This document shows positions 1 through 5,001 of a DNA stretch of 5,001 nt, in pieces; position 1 is the first letter of the stretch, and every line of letters starts with the position of its first letter. Origin of the DNA: Verrucomicrobiota bacterium. GTDB taxonomy: Bacteria > Verrucomicrobiota > Verrucomicrobiia > Opitutales > UBA2995. The notes under the pieces are model-generated. The model was not told the DNA's origin. It made no database searches and saw only the letters and a list, made by a program, of their open reading frames with translations. The position numbers were made by a program, and so were the translations under genes. The stretch is from positions 1 through 5,001 of the forward strand of contig JAPUIL010000567.1 of the NCBI GenBank assembly GCA_027297085.1. Direction: 5' to 3'.

Positions 1-563
1 GCTACAGCCAAGATGATAGCCTGCTTCAGGAGAGTCAGATCGAAACCTCCGGGCAATTGTTGGTGCTGCTGGCTGATCGGTCTATCACTCTGGACAAGAA
101 AGCTGCCAGCCAAGTTGACCGCCTGGAAGAATTTATCTCAAAAACCCGAGCTCTCAAAGCTGAACACAATTTAGGCAGCAAGCGCGATGTTACCCTCTAT
201 TATAAAGCAGGAGATACAGCAGCTGCTTTGATTGAAGGTCACATGGACTCGCTCTTGAAGCTGATTGGCGCCGAAAAGCTTGAAGCCGTTTCGGAAGACA
301 AGGATCTGCCTGCCAGCGTTTCCGAGCTCGGCACCGTTTATATCGACCCGGCTGATTCAGTGGACGTCGATGCTGAAAAGGACCGCTTACAAAAAGAACT
401 CCTGAAACTCCAAAAGGCGATAACGGCTGGCGAATCCAAGCTGAAAAACGAGAAATTTATGAGCAACGCGCCGGCTAATATTGTGGAAGGAGCCAAAGCA
501 CAATTGGCCGAATCAGTAGCCAAGAAGGACGAATTAGAAAAATTGCTGTCCCGATTGGGGTAG
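1..563 (+). CDS. valS: Valyl-tRNA synthetase, C-terminal part (5' end outside window)
   Basis: Valyl-tRNA synthetase is the cytoplasmic class I enzyme that charges tRNA-Val with valine using ATP. Only the last 186 codons are visible. The frame is open to the left edge, so the apparent TTG start at 57 is internal and the true start lies upstream. The visible part begins at the end of the anticodon-binding domain (a helix around 100-190 with ISKTRALKAEHNLGSKR, matching the usual 'R..R.E.....' segment). It ends in the family's C-terminal tRNA-binding coiled coil (about 355-560), recognised by DVDAEKDRLQKEL, then KLKNEKFMSNAPANIVEGAK, then a heptad-rich tail. The KL.NEKF..NAP motif is highly typical of bacterial ValS. 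The catalytic HIGH and KMSKS parts are out of view. The gene ends with TAG at 561-563, inside a hairpin. No sign of damage is visible. The identification is firm. Confidence 0.95.
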   Translation, partial: YSQDDSLLQESQIETSGQLLVLLADRSITLDKKAASQVDRLEEFISKTRALKAEHNLGSKRDVTLYYKAGDTAAALIEGHMDSLLKLIGAEKLEAVSEDKDLPASVSELGTVYIDPADSVDVDAEKDRLQKELLKLQKAITAGESKLKNEKFMSNAPANIVEGAKAQLAESVAKKDELEKLLSRLG

Positions 564-566
564 CAA
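543..566 (+). terminator. Strong stem-loop over the valS stop codon, possible terminator
   Basis: TTGCTGTCCC (543-552) pairs over all ten positions with GGGGTAGCAA (557-566), with a GATT tetraloop. Two of the pairs are G-U wobbles (548/561 and 549/560). On the opposite strand these become A-C mismatches, so the hairpin is favoured in the valS transcript. The valS TAG lies in its 3' arm. The tract after it (GACTTCGTTT) is only moderately U-rich, so it is an imperfect intrinsic terminator. It could instead protect the mRNA 3' end. Confidence 0.45.
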
Positions 567-707
567 GACTTCGTTTCATCGGCCCTTTTCGGCGTCAACA
601 ACCTCTATCTCCTGGAAGAGAACCTGAAAGCCGCCGGCATAACCCTCTCCCAAGACAGCCTGGCTGAAATCGAAAAATACCCGAAATATCCCTGTCCGAT
701 GGGGTAA
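564..707 (+). pseudogene. Aldo/keto reductase C-terminal relic
   Basis: The 47 codons after the valS stop continue in the same frame to TAA at 705-707. They read as the extreme C-terminus of an aldo/keto reductase, a NADPH-dependent TIM-barrel oxidoreductase. FVSSALFGVNNLYLLEENL matches the family's last beta strand and cofactor-binding helix (usually 'V.s.I.Ga....qL.eNl'). It is followed by the typical 'itLs.d.laeIe....ypcP' ending, here GITLSQDSLAEIEKY and then YPCPMG. The barrel, the catalytic Tyr/Lys/His/Asp residues and any start codon are absent, so no enzyme can be made. The relic has no internal stop or frameshift, which suggests the truncation is fairly recent. Nothing upstream of about 570 resembles the family, so the break lies at the valS hairpin. 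The assignment rests on a short segment and is good but not certain. Confidence 0.72.
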
Positions 708-721
708 AGGATCAAGCTTGA

Positions 722-1135
722 TTATTGAGAAAATTGGACGAGTAAGGATTTCTGCGCCAGCAGAATTGCCATTTCCTTGCGTTGTGCTTTTCCAAACTCG
801 CGATCATCTTTCATCCAAGGCCAATTAATAATGTCTGCGTGGCGGGGTGGCGGCTCTATGGATTCAACATCCAGCTCCACCGCTCGAACATCACCTGCTT
901 TCACGATCCCTGCTCCATATACCCTACGACCGGCAATTTGCCGATTTCCGATCGCCTCAAGACTCGCCTTGGGCTCTTGGCCATGGCGGAAGACAGAAGT
1001 ACGTCCGTCCTTCGGATTTGGAAGAAAAGCCGCCTGTTTGATCTTTGAGCTGTTGAAATGGCCAGATGAGGTGAGGAACCGTGCAAGTGGCTCATCATCA
1101 GAAACCTCTTCAGGCAACCCGGAAGGCAGGCTCAT
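722..1135 (-). CDS. Small conserved protein of unknown function (WPW motif), third gene of TIGR04255 cassette
   Basis: This is a 137-aa soluble protein with no signal peptide or membrane segment and no function I can name. Conserved-looking blocks are LARFLTSSGHF (18-27), AFLPNPKDGRTSVFRH (36-51), a GAGIVKAGDVRAVELDV stretch (74-90), PPPRHADIINWPW (96-107) and a final helix KAQRKEMAILLAQKSLLVQF (116-135). I recall small hypothetical proteins with the same FRH, PPPRHA, WPW and final-helix pattern. As I remember, they are encoded next to the two kinds of gene found upstream here. The ATG at 1135 overlaps the end of the preceding gene by 26 bases and has no clear Shine-Dalgarno sequence, which points to translational coupling. 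It is the last gene of the operon and converges on the aldo/keto reductase relic 14 bases away. The coding call is strong, the function unknown. Confidence 0.85.
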   Translation of the reverse strand: MSLPSGLPEEVSDDEPLARFLTSSGHFNSSKIKQAAFLPNPKDGRTSVFRHGQEPKASLEAIGNRQIAGRRVYGAGIVKAGDVRAVELDVESIEPPPRHADIINWPWMKDDREFGKAQRKEMAILLAQKSLLVQFSQ

Positions 1136-1649
1136 GGCTGGTTATTCGCTGAATTTCCTGTAGAATGCGCGGGGGAACATCGCCGTTATTTGAGCGGGCT
1201 ACAGCATGTCCACGGTCGGTACCATCTAACCATGCATACGCAAGCCGATCTGTTCCTCCGATGCTGACAGAAAATGTCTTTGTAGGAGTTGGAAGCCAAT
1301 CTATGGAGATGTCCCCATCCGGCTCTACAGAAATTTCCGGAAGTGGAACTCCTTCAGGAAGTGAACGGATAAATATTTCTGCACGATCAAGTGCTCTTTC
1401 GCTAACAGGTTCCGCTTCGTAGCCATCCCAGTCAGGTTCCGAACACTCGATCCCAAATTCTCGAAGTTTGTTAATGATTTCTCCTTTCGCTCCAAATAAT
1501 GCCCAAGAGCTTTCGACGTGTTCCGAAACAGTCGAAGCATTCTGCTTTACGGTATCCGCTTCAAGCGACACAGCAGAGCCAGAGCGCCTGAGTGGTTGCA
1601 GCACAGCGTAACCGGCCAAAAGGTCCATCGTTAGAAGAGGTTCAGACAT
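1110..1649 (-). CDS. Conserved protein of unknown function (DWDGY motif), second gene of TIGR04255 cassette
   Basis: This is a 179-aa soluble protein of unknown function. The N-terminal third is variable-looking. The C-terminal two thirds carry recognisable blocks: WDGYEAEPVS (74-83), then a helix and LPEGVPLPEISVEPDGDISIDW (97-118), then SVSIGGTDRLAYAWLDGTDRGHA (127-149), which looks like alternating beta strands. Similar proteins with these three blocks are, as I recall, common next to TIGR04255 genes. The chosen start is the ATG at 1649, which overlaps the upstream gene by 19 bases and has a weak purine run (AGAGAA) directly before it. An ATG at 1628, two bases past the upstream stop, is an alternative. 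The reading frame extends further to 1748, but that part lies antisense-free inside the neighbour's coding region and looks like out-of-frame sequence. The 3' end overlaps the third gene by 26 bases. Confidence 0.85.
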   Translation of the reverse strand: MSEPLLTMDLLAGYAVLQPLRRSGSAVSLEADTVKQNASTVSEHVESSWALFGAKGEIINKLREFGIECSEPDWDGYEAEPVSERALDRAEIFIRSLPEGVPLPEISVEPDGDISIDWLPTPTKTFSVSIGGTDRLAYAWLDGTDRGHAVARSNNGDVPPRILQEIQRITSHEPAFRVA

Positions 1650-2383
1650 TTCTCTGTTAATGTGTTTTGAAAAACGCGGTTTTTCAAGCTTCGAAGAGAT
1701 GTAATAATTTCTAGGACTTTTTCCCAAGGCGGTGGTTCCAGCTGACAAAGATAAAAAGCATCGATATCCAGTATTAAAGGAAATTCATCCTTTGTTGATT
1801 CCTGTGTGGTTAAAACAATATTCACACGGTTTCCTGTTTCTGATTCAATTGCCATGTGCTGGTTTAAGAATCCAAGGAAAGTTAAACTATCCTCATCCGG
1901 CAAATGGGGTCCGATCTTCAAATAATCATCAAGATTCAATCTACCTTCTTCGAGCGGAAGGAGAATACGGTTTATTGTCCGAAGACCTATTTTCCGAACT
2001 TGCACGGGTTTCACGAATTCCGTGAAAAGCGACCATCTTGATTTTACTTCAGGTAAATACTTTTCCAAACCTTCATAGGGAGCCAGCCTATTAAAGGAGA
2101 ACCCATTCGTACGAATCTGAACAAGCTGTTTCTCGTCTTCACTTTGGAACTGTAACGCCTTTAACCCTTGCCGAATATCCACCTGCGGAAGCGAATCCTT
2201 GGAATAAGATACTTTATGCTCCCGGAAAAATTGTTGGCGTAATTTTGGATAAGAATCTTTTAGAGCTTCCACAATAGCTGACTCACTGGCTTTGAGGTCG
2301 AAATCAGTAGGCATATCACAATCGATATCAATTACCGCCTCAATAATAGGAGCGTTTTCTAAATGAAACGACTCATCATTCAT
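1631..2383 (-). CDS. TIGR04255 family protein, first gene of cassette
   Basis: This is a 250-aa protein matching the sporadically distributed TIGR04255 family from end to end; the family's role is not established. Diagnostic blocks are NAPIIEAVIDI near the N-terminus (10-20), a charged middle, QIRTNGFSFNRLAPY (89-103), the Trp at 117 in KSRWSLF, LRTINRILLP (134-143), DDYLKIGPHLP (152-162), PLILDIDAF (202-210) and the C-terminal LRSLKNRVFQNTLTEKCLNLF (230-250). The length is normal for the family and no residue block seems lost. No signal peptide or membrane segment is visible. The ATG at 2383 has an AGGA site 8 bases upstream and leads straight into the conserved NAPI.EAV motif, which fixes the start. 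The gene opens a three-gene overlapping operon. Its sequence looks more AT-rich than the J-domain gene nearby, a hint of separate origin. Confidence 0.93.
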   Translation of the reverse strand: MNDESFHLENAPIIEAVIDIDCDMPTDFDLKASESAIVEALKDSYPKLRQQFFREHKVSYSKDSLPQVDIRQGLKALQFQSEDEKQLVQIRTNGFSFNRLAPYEGLEKYLPEVKSRWSLFTEFVKPVQVRKIGLRTINRILLPLEEGRLNLDDYLKIGPHLPDEDSLTFLGFLNQHMAIESETGNRVNIVLTTQESTKDEFPLILDIDAFYLCQLEPPPWEKVLEIITSLRSLKNRVFQNTLTEKCLNLF

Positions 2384-2391
2384 GCAAGAAA

Positions 2392-2395
2392 TCCT
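2392..2395 (-). promoter_or_regulatory. Ribosome binding site of the TIGR04255 gene
   Basis: AGGA on the minus strand stands 8 bases before the ATG at 2383. It is the clearest Shine-Dalgarno sequence in the window and supports this start. I see no convincing -35/-10 pair in the 101 bases between the hsdR relic stop and this gene. Confidence 0.55.
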
Positions 2396-2484
2396 GGATT
2401 AAAATCGACCAACGGCGAGAAATAATTTTGCAGCGTCGGGGCCTCAGAATTTTCCTAGTATGGCTTCGAAGTTTTCGATTTCTT

Positions 2485-2900
2485 TCAGGCCGCTGAAGAA
2501 GACGAATATATTGGCGACGGGATCCTGTGATACGTCCGAAAACCGTGACGGTACATTTCTCCAGATAATCTTTCCACTTCCTCCACATCGTAGAAATCCA
2601 CAGGCAACCCTGTCTGGTCGCTATATAGGAAATCGTAAATGGCCAGGCTAACGGCATCTGGTGTAGACTCTTTGTCGCGCCAGTGGTCGACACGGAGCCT
2701 TTCTGCGTTCAGTTCTTCAACCAGGCTTTCTGGAACTCTTTTGATTCGTTTGATATCTATACCGCTCAAATCGTCTTTTTTCAGGAGATCGAACACCATT
2801 GAAGATTCTTCTCTGAGCCCATCCTTGGCTGCCCGGAATTCGTTTGTAAGCGAAACCGTTCGATTTGGGTTTGAACTTGTTTCTTTTGTTTCCAACTCTT
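2485..2900 (-). pseudogene. hsdR: Type I restriction enzyme R subunit, C-terminal relic
   Basis: HsdR is the ATP-dependent motor and nuclease subunit of type I restriction-modification complexes. Only about the last 115-135 residues of a protein usually near 1000 aa remain. Reading on the minus strand, the recognisable order is NEFRAAKDGLREESSMVFDLLKK, then DLSGIDIKRIKRV, a helix ending in DHWRDKE, then AVSLAIYDFLYSDQTGLPVDFY, EEVERLSGEMYRHGFRTY, and the natural stop at 2485-2487. This is the helical C-terminal domain that docks on the HsdM/HsdS core. The nuclease and helicase motifs are missing, and no hsdM or hsdS is present. The frame stays open to 2976, but residues encoded beyond about 2900 do not look like HsdR and lie antisense to the start of the J-domain gene, so the break is placed there (uncertain by some tens of bases). 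No internal stops are present, so the loss may be recent. It might still be expressed as a fragment, but no start or ribosome site supports that. Confidence 0.8.
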
Positions 2901-2906
2901 CCTTCC

Positions 2907-4067
2907 ATGTCCAAACGTAGACGATCCACTCGGCAAAAACAAAAGCGCCGGATGAGGCGGAGAAATGCCCATCCAAACGGCACTACCTTGCGATTGGTAG
3001 ACCAGAAACCATTCCTTAAAAAAGCGGTCACCGCATGCCGCCGTCTGCGCACCGAACTTCACAAAAAACAACAACGCCTGAGGCAGTTCGAGGAAGTTGA
3101 AACGGACGCTTACAATCGCTGGATCAGCTCGCATTTCGGCGTGGAATTGTCCCGCCTCCGGGAATTGCAGGAAGAGGTCGACGATCTGGAATTTATCGTC
3201 GAGCAGTTGCGTATGTGCGAGTTGTGCCTTCCACAGAAACTGCCGGAAGTGTACGAAGAACTGTTTCAGCGGAAGGAAGAAGGCACACTCCACTTTTTTG
3301 TTCCGCCCGAAATGGAGAAGGAGGACGAGCGGGCGGATGAACGCGAGACTGGCGAAGAGAGTGATCCGATCGAAGATGAATTGCGCGACGCCTTCGAATC
3401 CTTTTTCGACGATGTTTTTGGTCCGGATGAAGGGGCGGATGAACGCGGCTATGAGGAATACTCCGGCTGGCAAAGCGGCGGGATGAGGCGCGGCAAAACG
3501 CCCCCATTAAACAACGGTCCGGTGAAGGCTCTTTACCGCGCACTCGCCAAACGGCTTCACCCCGATCATTCGGACCTCGAGGAAGACTTGCGTGAACGAA
3601 GATGGCACGAGTTGCAAAAAGCTTACCGTTTTAACGACATAGATGGCCTCCAGCGTATCGAAGCGGTTTGCGACATGGATGAAGGCGGCCTGAATGTGTC
3701 CCTTGGTTTGGTCCGGCTGCAGGACTTGGCAGCCTACCACCAATCTCACCTCCGCCCCATCCGCCAGGCTCTTAGAGCAGCAAAACGACACCCGGCGTTC
3801 GGATTTTCCGGCACCTACATCGATTCCCACGCCAGAGTTGTTCGCCAGGATTTTAAAAATGTAAACCAGGACTTCAAAACCCGGCTGCATTGGCTTGAGC
3901 AGTCAGCCAGGGAAATTCTTGAAGAAGCCACACAGTATCAAAATCCGAAGGATGGCCTGAATAACGAGGAAATTGATGAATGGTTCGACATTCGTTTCCA
4001 ATCCATGACCGAGCCGTCCGGAACGAAGTCGCAGAAAACGGATTCTCGCCAGATGGAGTTTTTCTGA
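2907..4067 (+). CDS. J-domain protein with central HPD motif (DnaJ-like, non-canonical)
   Basis: This is a 386-aa soluble protein. The order along the chain is: a very basic N-terminus (residues 1-20, mostly Arg/Lys), a helical coiled-coil region (about 36-105) with the FEEVETDAYNRW block, an acidic low-complexity linker (about 135-185), a J-like domain (about 204-252) and a helical C-terminal region. The J-like part has helix II VKALYRALAKRL, the HPD motif at 218-220, and a helix III RWHELQKAYRFNDIDGLQRI. HPD is the tripeptide by which J proteins stimulate Hsp70 (DnaK) ATPase, so a DnaK co-chaperone role is likely from family knowledge. A canonical helix I (D.Y..LG) and the DnaJ G/F and zinc-finger regions are absent. 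The start is the ATG at 2907; the upstream TTG at 2865 would add a non-basic hydrophobic leader and overlaps hsdR sequence. No good Shine-Dalgarno is visible. The gene converges on darG. Similar single J-domain proteins occur in many bacteria; their clients are unknown. Confidence 0.88.
   Translation: MSKRRRSTRQKQKRRMRRRNAHPNGTTLRLVDQKPFLKKAVTACRRLRTELHKKQQRLRQFEEVETDAYNRWISSHFGVELSRLRELQEEVDDLEFIVEQLRMCELCLPQKLPEVYEELFQRKEEGTLHFFVPPEMEKEDERADERETGEESDPIEDELRDAFESFFDDVFGPDEGADERGYEEYSGWQSGGMRRGKTPPLNNGPVKALYRALAKRLHPDHSDLEEDLRERRWHELQKAYRFNDIDGLQRIEAVCDMDEGGLNVSLGLVRLQDLAAYHQSHLRPIRQALRAAKRHPAFGFSGTYIDSHARVVRQDFKNVNQDFKTRLHWLEQSAREILEEATQYQNPKDGLNNEEIDEWFDIRFQSMTEPSGTKSQKTDSRQMEFF
3331..3447 (+). 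repeat. Short direct repeat in the acidic linker of the J-domain gene
   Basis: GGGCGGATGAACGCG occurs at 3331-3345 and again at 3433-3447, 102 bases apart and in the same reading frame. Both copies encode ADER, in the contexts DERADERETGEE and DEGADERGYEE. The repeat lies in the acidic low-complexity linker and probably reflects local duplication in a disordered segment. It has no evident function of its own. Confidence 0.6.
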
Positions 4068-4101
4068 AGCTGTAAGGAAGAAGAATAGAAGCTTAGTTTT
4101 T
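4064..4101. terminator. Possible weak terminator between J-domain gene and darG
   Basis: CTGAAGCT (4064-4071) can pair, with one bulged base, with AGCTTAG (4090-4096), leaving a loop of 18 bases and followed by TTTTT (4097-4101). The geometry would serve the J-domain transcript. The long loop and bulge make it a poor intrinsic terminator, and the call is tentative. Confidence 0.2.
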
Positions 4102-5001
4102 AGTTTCCAAACCCAGTTTAATCCACCTGCCCTGGGCGAGATTCTTTACAGCCAGGTCGATCTGCCGAGGAGAGAACTGTGTCTTGCGTTCATTCCATGC
4201 GTAGGTCTTCTCTTGCACCTCTTCGACGGAGTGAGCGCCCTCGTTTTTTGCCACCCAATAGACTGTAGACAAGAGTTCGAGGCCAAAGGGAGACTCAAAA
4301 CCTTCGACAAGTTCAGATACGCGAAGAAAACGTTTCCGCGTTTCCATGTCGTCCCGCAAAAATTGTTTCGCGTCCTCAACGGCTCCAGGGACTAGCTTCA
4401 GCTGTTTACCAGGATCATCACCACCGTCTGCGTAGCCGGAAAGTAGGTGTCCTTCTACATGATTGAGGACATGGCGCAGATTTGTAGCGTATGGGCCGTA
4501 AGTGCCTTTTTCATACTTAAGGCGAAGTGGCTGTCCTGCTTCCTGCATGAAATACATAAGCTTGTGGACTTCCAGGAGACTCACCATTGGATCGAGTAAT
4601 CCGCTGAGGTAACGATCAATTAATTCAACCAGGGCAGCCCGGCCCGGTGTCATTTTTGGAACCTCTCGATTCGGTACCATTTTTTCCGCATCAGGAGCGC
4701 CACTCGGTTCATAGATCCGCACCTCGACATCTAGGAGAGAGCCCACAGCTGATTCAATTTGCTCCCGAACTTCACTCCAGTTCAGGCCACCCAAACCACT
4801 CCCAAGGGGCGGAATGGCAATGGATTTTATTTCCAGCCGCTGAATATCCTCAACCAGCGCTGCCAAACCTGATTCGATGTCTTCCATTCGGCTCTTACCA
4901 CGCCAATGACGTTTGGTGGGGAAATTGATAATATACTTTGGATTGGTCAGTTCGCCTGTTTCATGGATGAACATTGAACCAGGCAGGACAGCTTCATCCT
5001 T
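4093..5001 (-). CDS. darG: DarG, macro-domain antitoxin of DarTG (5' end outside window)
   Basis: DarG neutralises DarT, a toxin that ADP-ribosylates thymidine in single-stranded DNA. Its macro domain removes the modification and its C-terminal domain binds the toxin (family knowledge). Here 302 codons are visible and the frame is open to the right edge, so the ATG at 4974 is internal. The macro domain is seen from mid-domain: KYIINFPTKRHW with the Lys that I believe is the catalytic one (bases 4912-4914), then KSRMEDIESGL, then the ligand loop SIAIPPLGSGLGGLNW. After an Asp/Glu-Pro linker comes a roughly 185-aa C-terminal domain with LLEVHKLMYFMQEAG, YEKGTYGPYATNLRHVL, FGLELLSTVYWVAKNEGA and a final helix ending in QGRWIKLG. 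By alignment in mind with known DarG of about 350 aa, some 50 residues are missing. darT normally precedes darG, so it should lie just past the right edge. The 3' end converges on the J-domain gene with a 25-base gap. Confidence 0.92.
   Translation of the reverse strand, partial: KDEAVLPGSMFIHETGELTNPKYIINFPTKRHWRGKSRMEDIESGLAALVEDIQRLEIKSIAIPPLGSGLGGLNWSEVREQIESAVGSLLDVEVRIYEPSGAPDAEKMVPNREVPKMTPGRAALVELIDRYLSGLLDPMVSLLEVHKLMYFMQEAGQPLRLKYEKGTYGPYATNLRHVLNHVEGHLLSGYADGGDDPGKQLKLVPGAVEDAKQFLRDDMETRKRFLRVSELVEGFESPFGLELLSTVYWVAKNEGAHSVEEVQEKTYAWNERKTQFSPRQIDLAVKNLAQGRWIKLGLETKN

Noticed and set aside
711..722. Perfect 12-base palindrome ATCAAGCTTGAT between the relic and the cassette end
   Set aside because: It has no loop and no T-tract, so it is not a terminator. 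A single short palindrome is expected by chance, and no second copy was seen.
777..1163. 128-codon open frame on the plus strand opposite the third cassette gene
   Set aside because: It lies wholly antisense to the minus-strand WPW and DWDGY genes, has Ser/Pro-rich noise-like composition and no ribosome site. The minus-strand proteins have conserved-looking motifs.
2376..2693. 105-codon minus-strand frame running through the hsdR relic and into the TIGR04255 leader
   Set aside because: It is a shifted frame of the relic with Arg/Ile-rich noise composition. The HsdR homology is entirely in the other frame up to its natural stop at 2485, so there is no evidence of a frameshifted continuation.
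2865..2906. TTG start giving the J-domain protein a 14-residue hydrophobic leader
   Set aside because: It is too short and lacks a positive N-region for a signal peptide. It overlaps hsdR relic sequence, and the ATG at 2907 begins the strongly basic N-terminus.
2781..3473. 230-codon open frame on the minus strand opposite the J-domain gene
   Set aside because: It mirrors the codon bias of the J-domain gene. It has Phe/Leu-rich composition typical of antisense to charged helical proteins and no recognisable domain.
3507..3890. 127-codon minus-strand open frame opposite the J domain
   Set aside because: It is antisense to the HPD-containing J region and shows no motif or ribosome site. A shorter minus-strand frame at 3193-3543 was dropped for the same reason.
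1..5001. CRISPR arrays, tRNA or rRNA genes, insertion sequences, integrase and att-type sites
   Set aside because: Searched for by eye on both strands. No regularly spaced repeats, transposase motifs or cloverleaf-like elements were recognised.

Overview
The window is a bacterial chromosome segment of moderate GC content. It holds the end of one housekeeping gene and then a cluster of accessory and defence-type genes and gene relics. No gene fixes the host taxon. The style (protein-length bacterial genes, short intergenic gaps, type I restriction remnant) only says bacterium. A Verrucomicrobia-like or other environmental Gram-negative lineage is a guess I cannot prove from this sequence.

Left edge, 1-707 (+): the 3' end of valyl-tRNA synthetase (valS), with its C-terminal tRNA-binding coiled coil. 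It ends in a TAG that sits inside a strong hairpin. Directly after the stop, in the same frame, is a 47-codon relic of an aldo/keto reductase C-terminus with no start of its own. Its last bases imperfectly repeat the last bases of valS.

722-2383 (-): a tightly overlapping three-gene operon, read right to left. The order is a TIGR04255 family protein (250 aa), a DWDGY-motif protein (179 aa) and a small protein with a WPW motif (137 aa). All three are conserved families of unknown function. As far as I recall they recur together, which makes this the best candidate here for an undescribed system.

2384-2906 (-): a 101-bp leader region for that operon, then the orphan C-terminal end of a type I restriction HsdR subunit. 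The motor and nuclease domains are missing. The relic breaks off where the next gene begins.

2907-4067 (+): an intact 386-aa J-domain protein with a basic N-terminus, a coiled coil, an acidic linker and a central HPD motif. It is divergent from the relic and the three-gene operon.

4093-5001 (-): most of DarG, the macro-domain antitoxin of the DarTG DNA ADP-ribosylation toxin-antitoxin system, cut by the right edge. The toxin darT is expected just beyond the window.

Taken together, a stable housekeeping gene is followed by a patchwork of restriction remnant, unknown cassette, chaperone-like gene and toxin-antitoxin system. This is what a defence island looks like. The shared defence role of the unknown genes is inference from company, not something the sequence proves.
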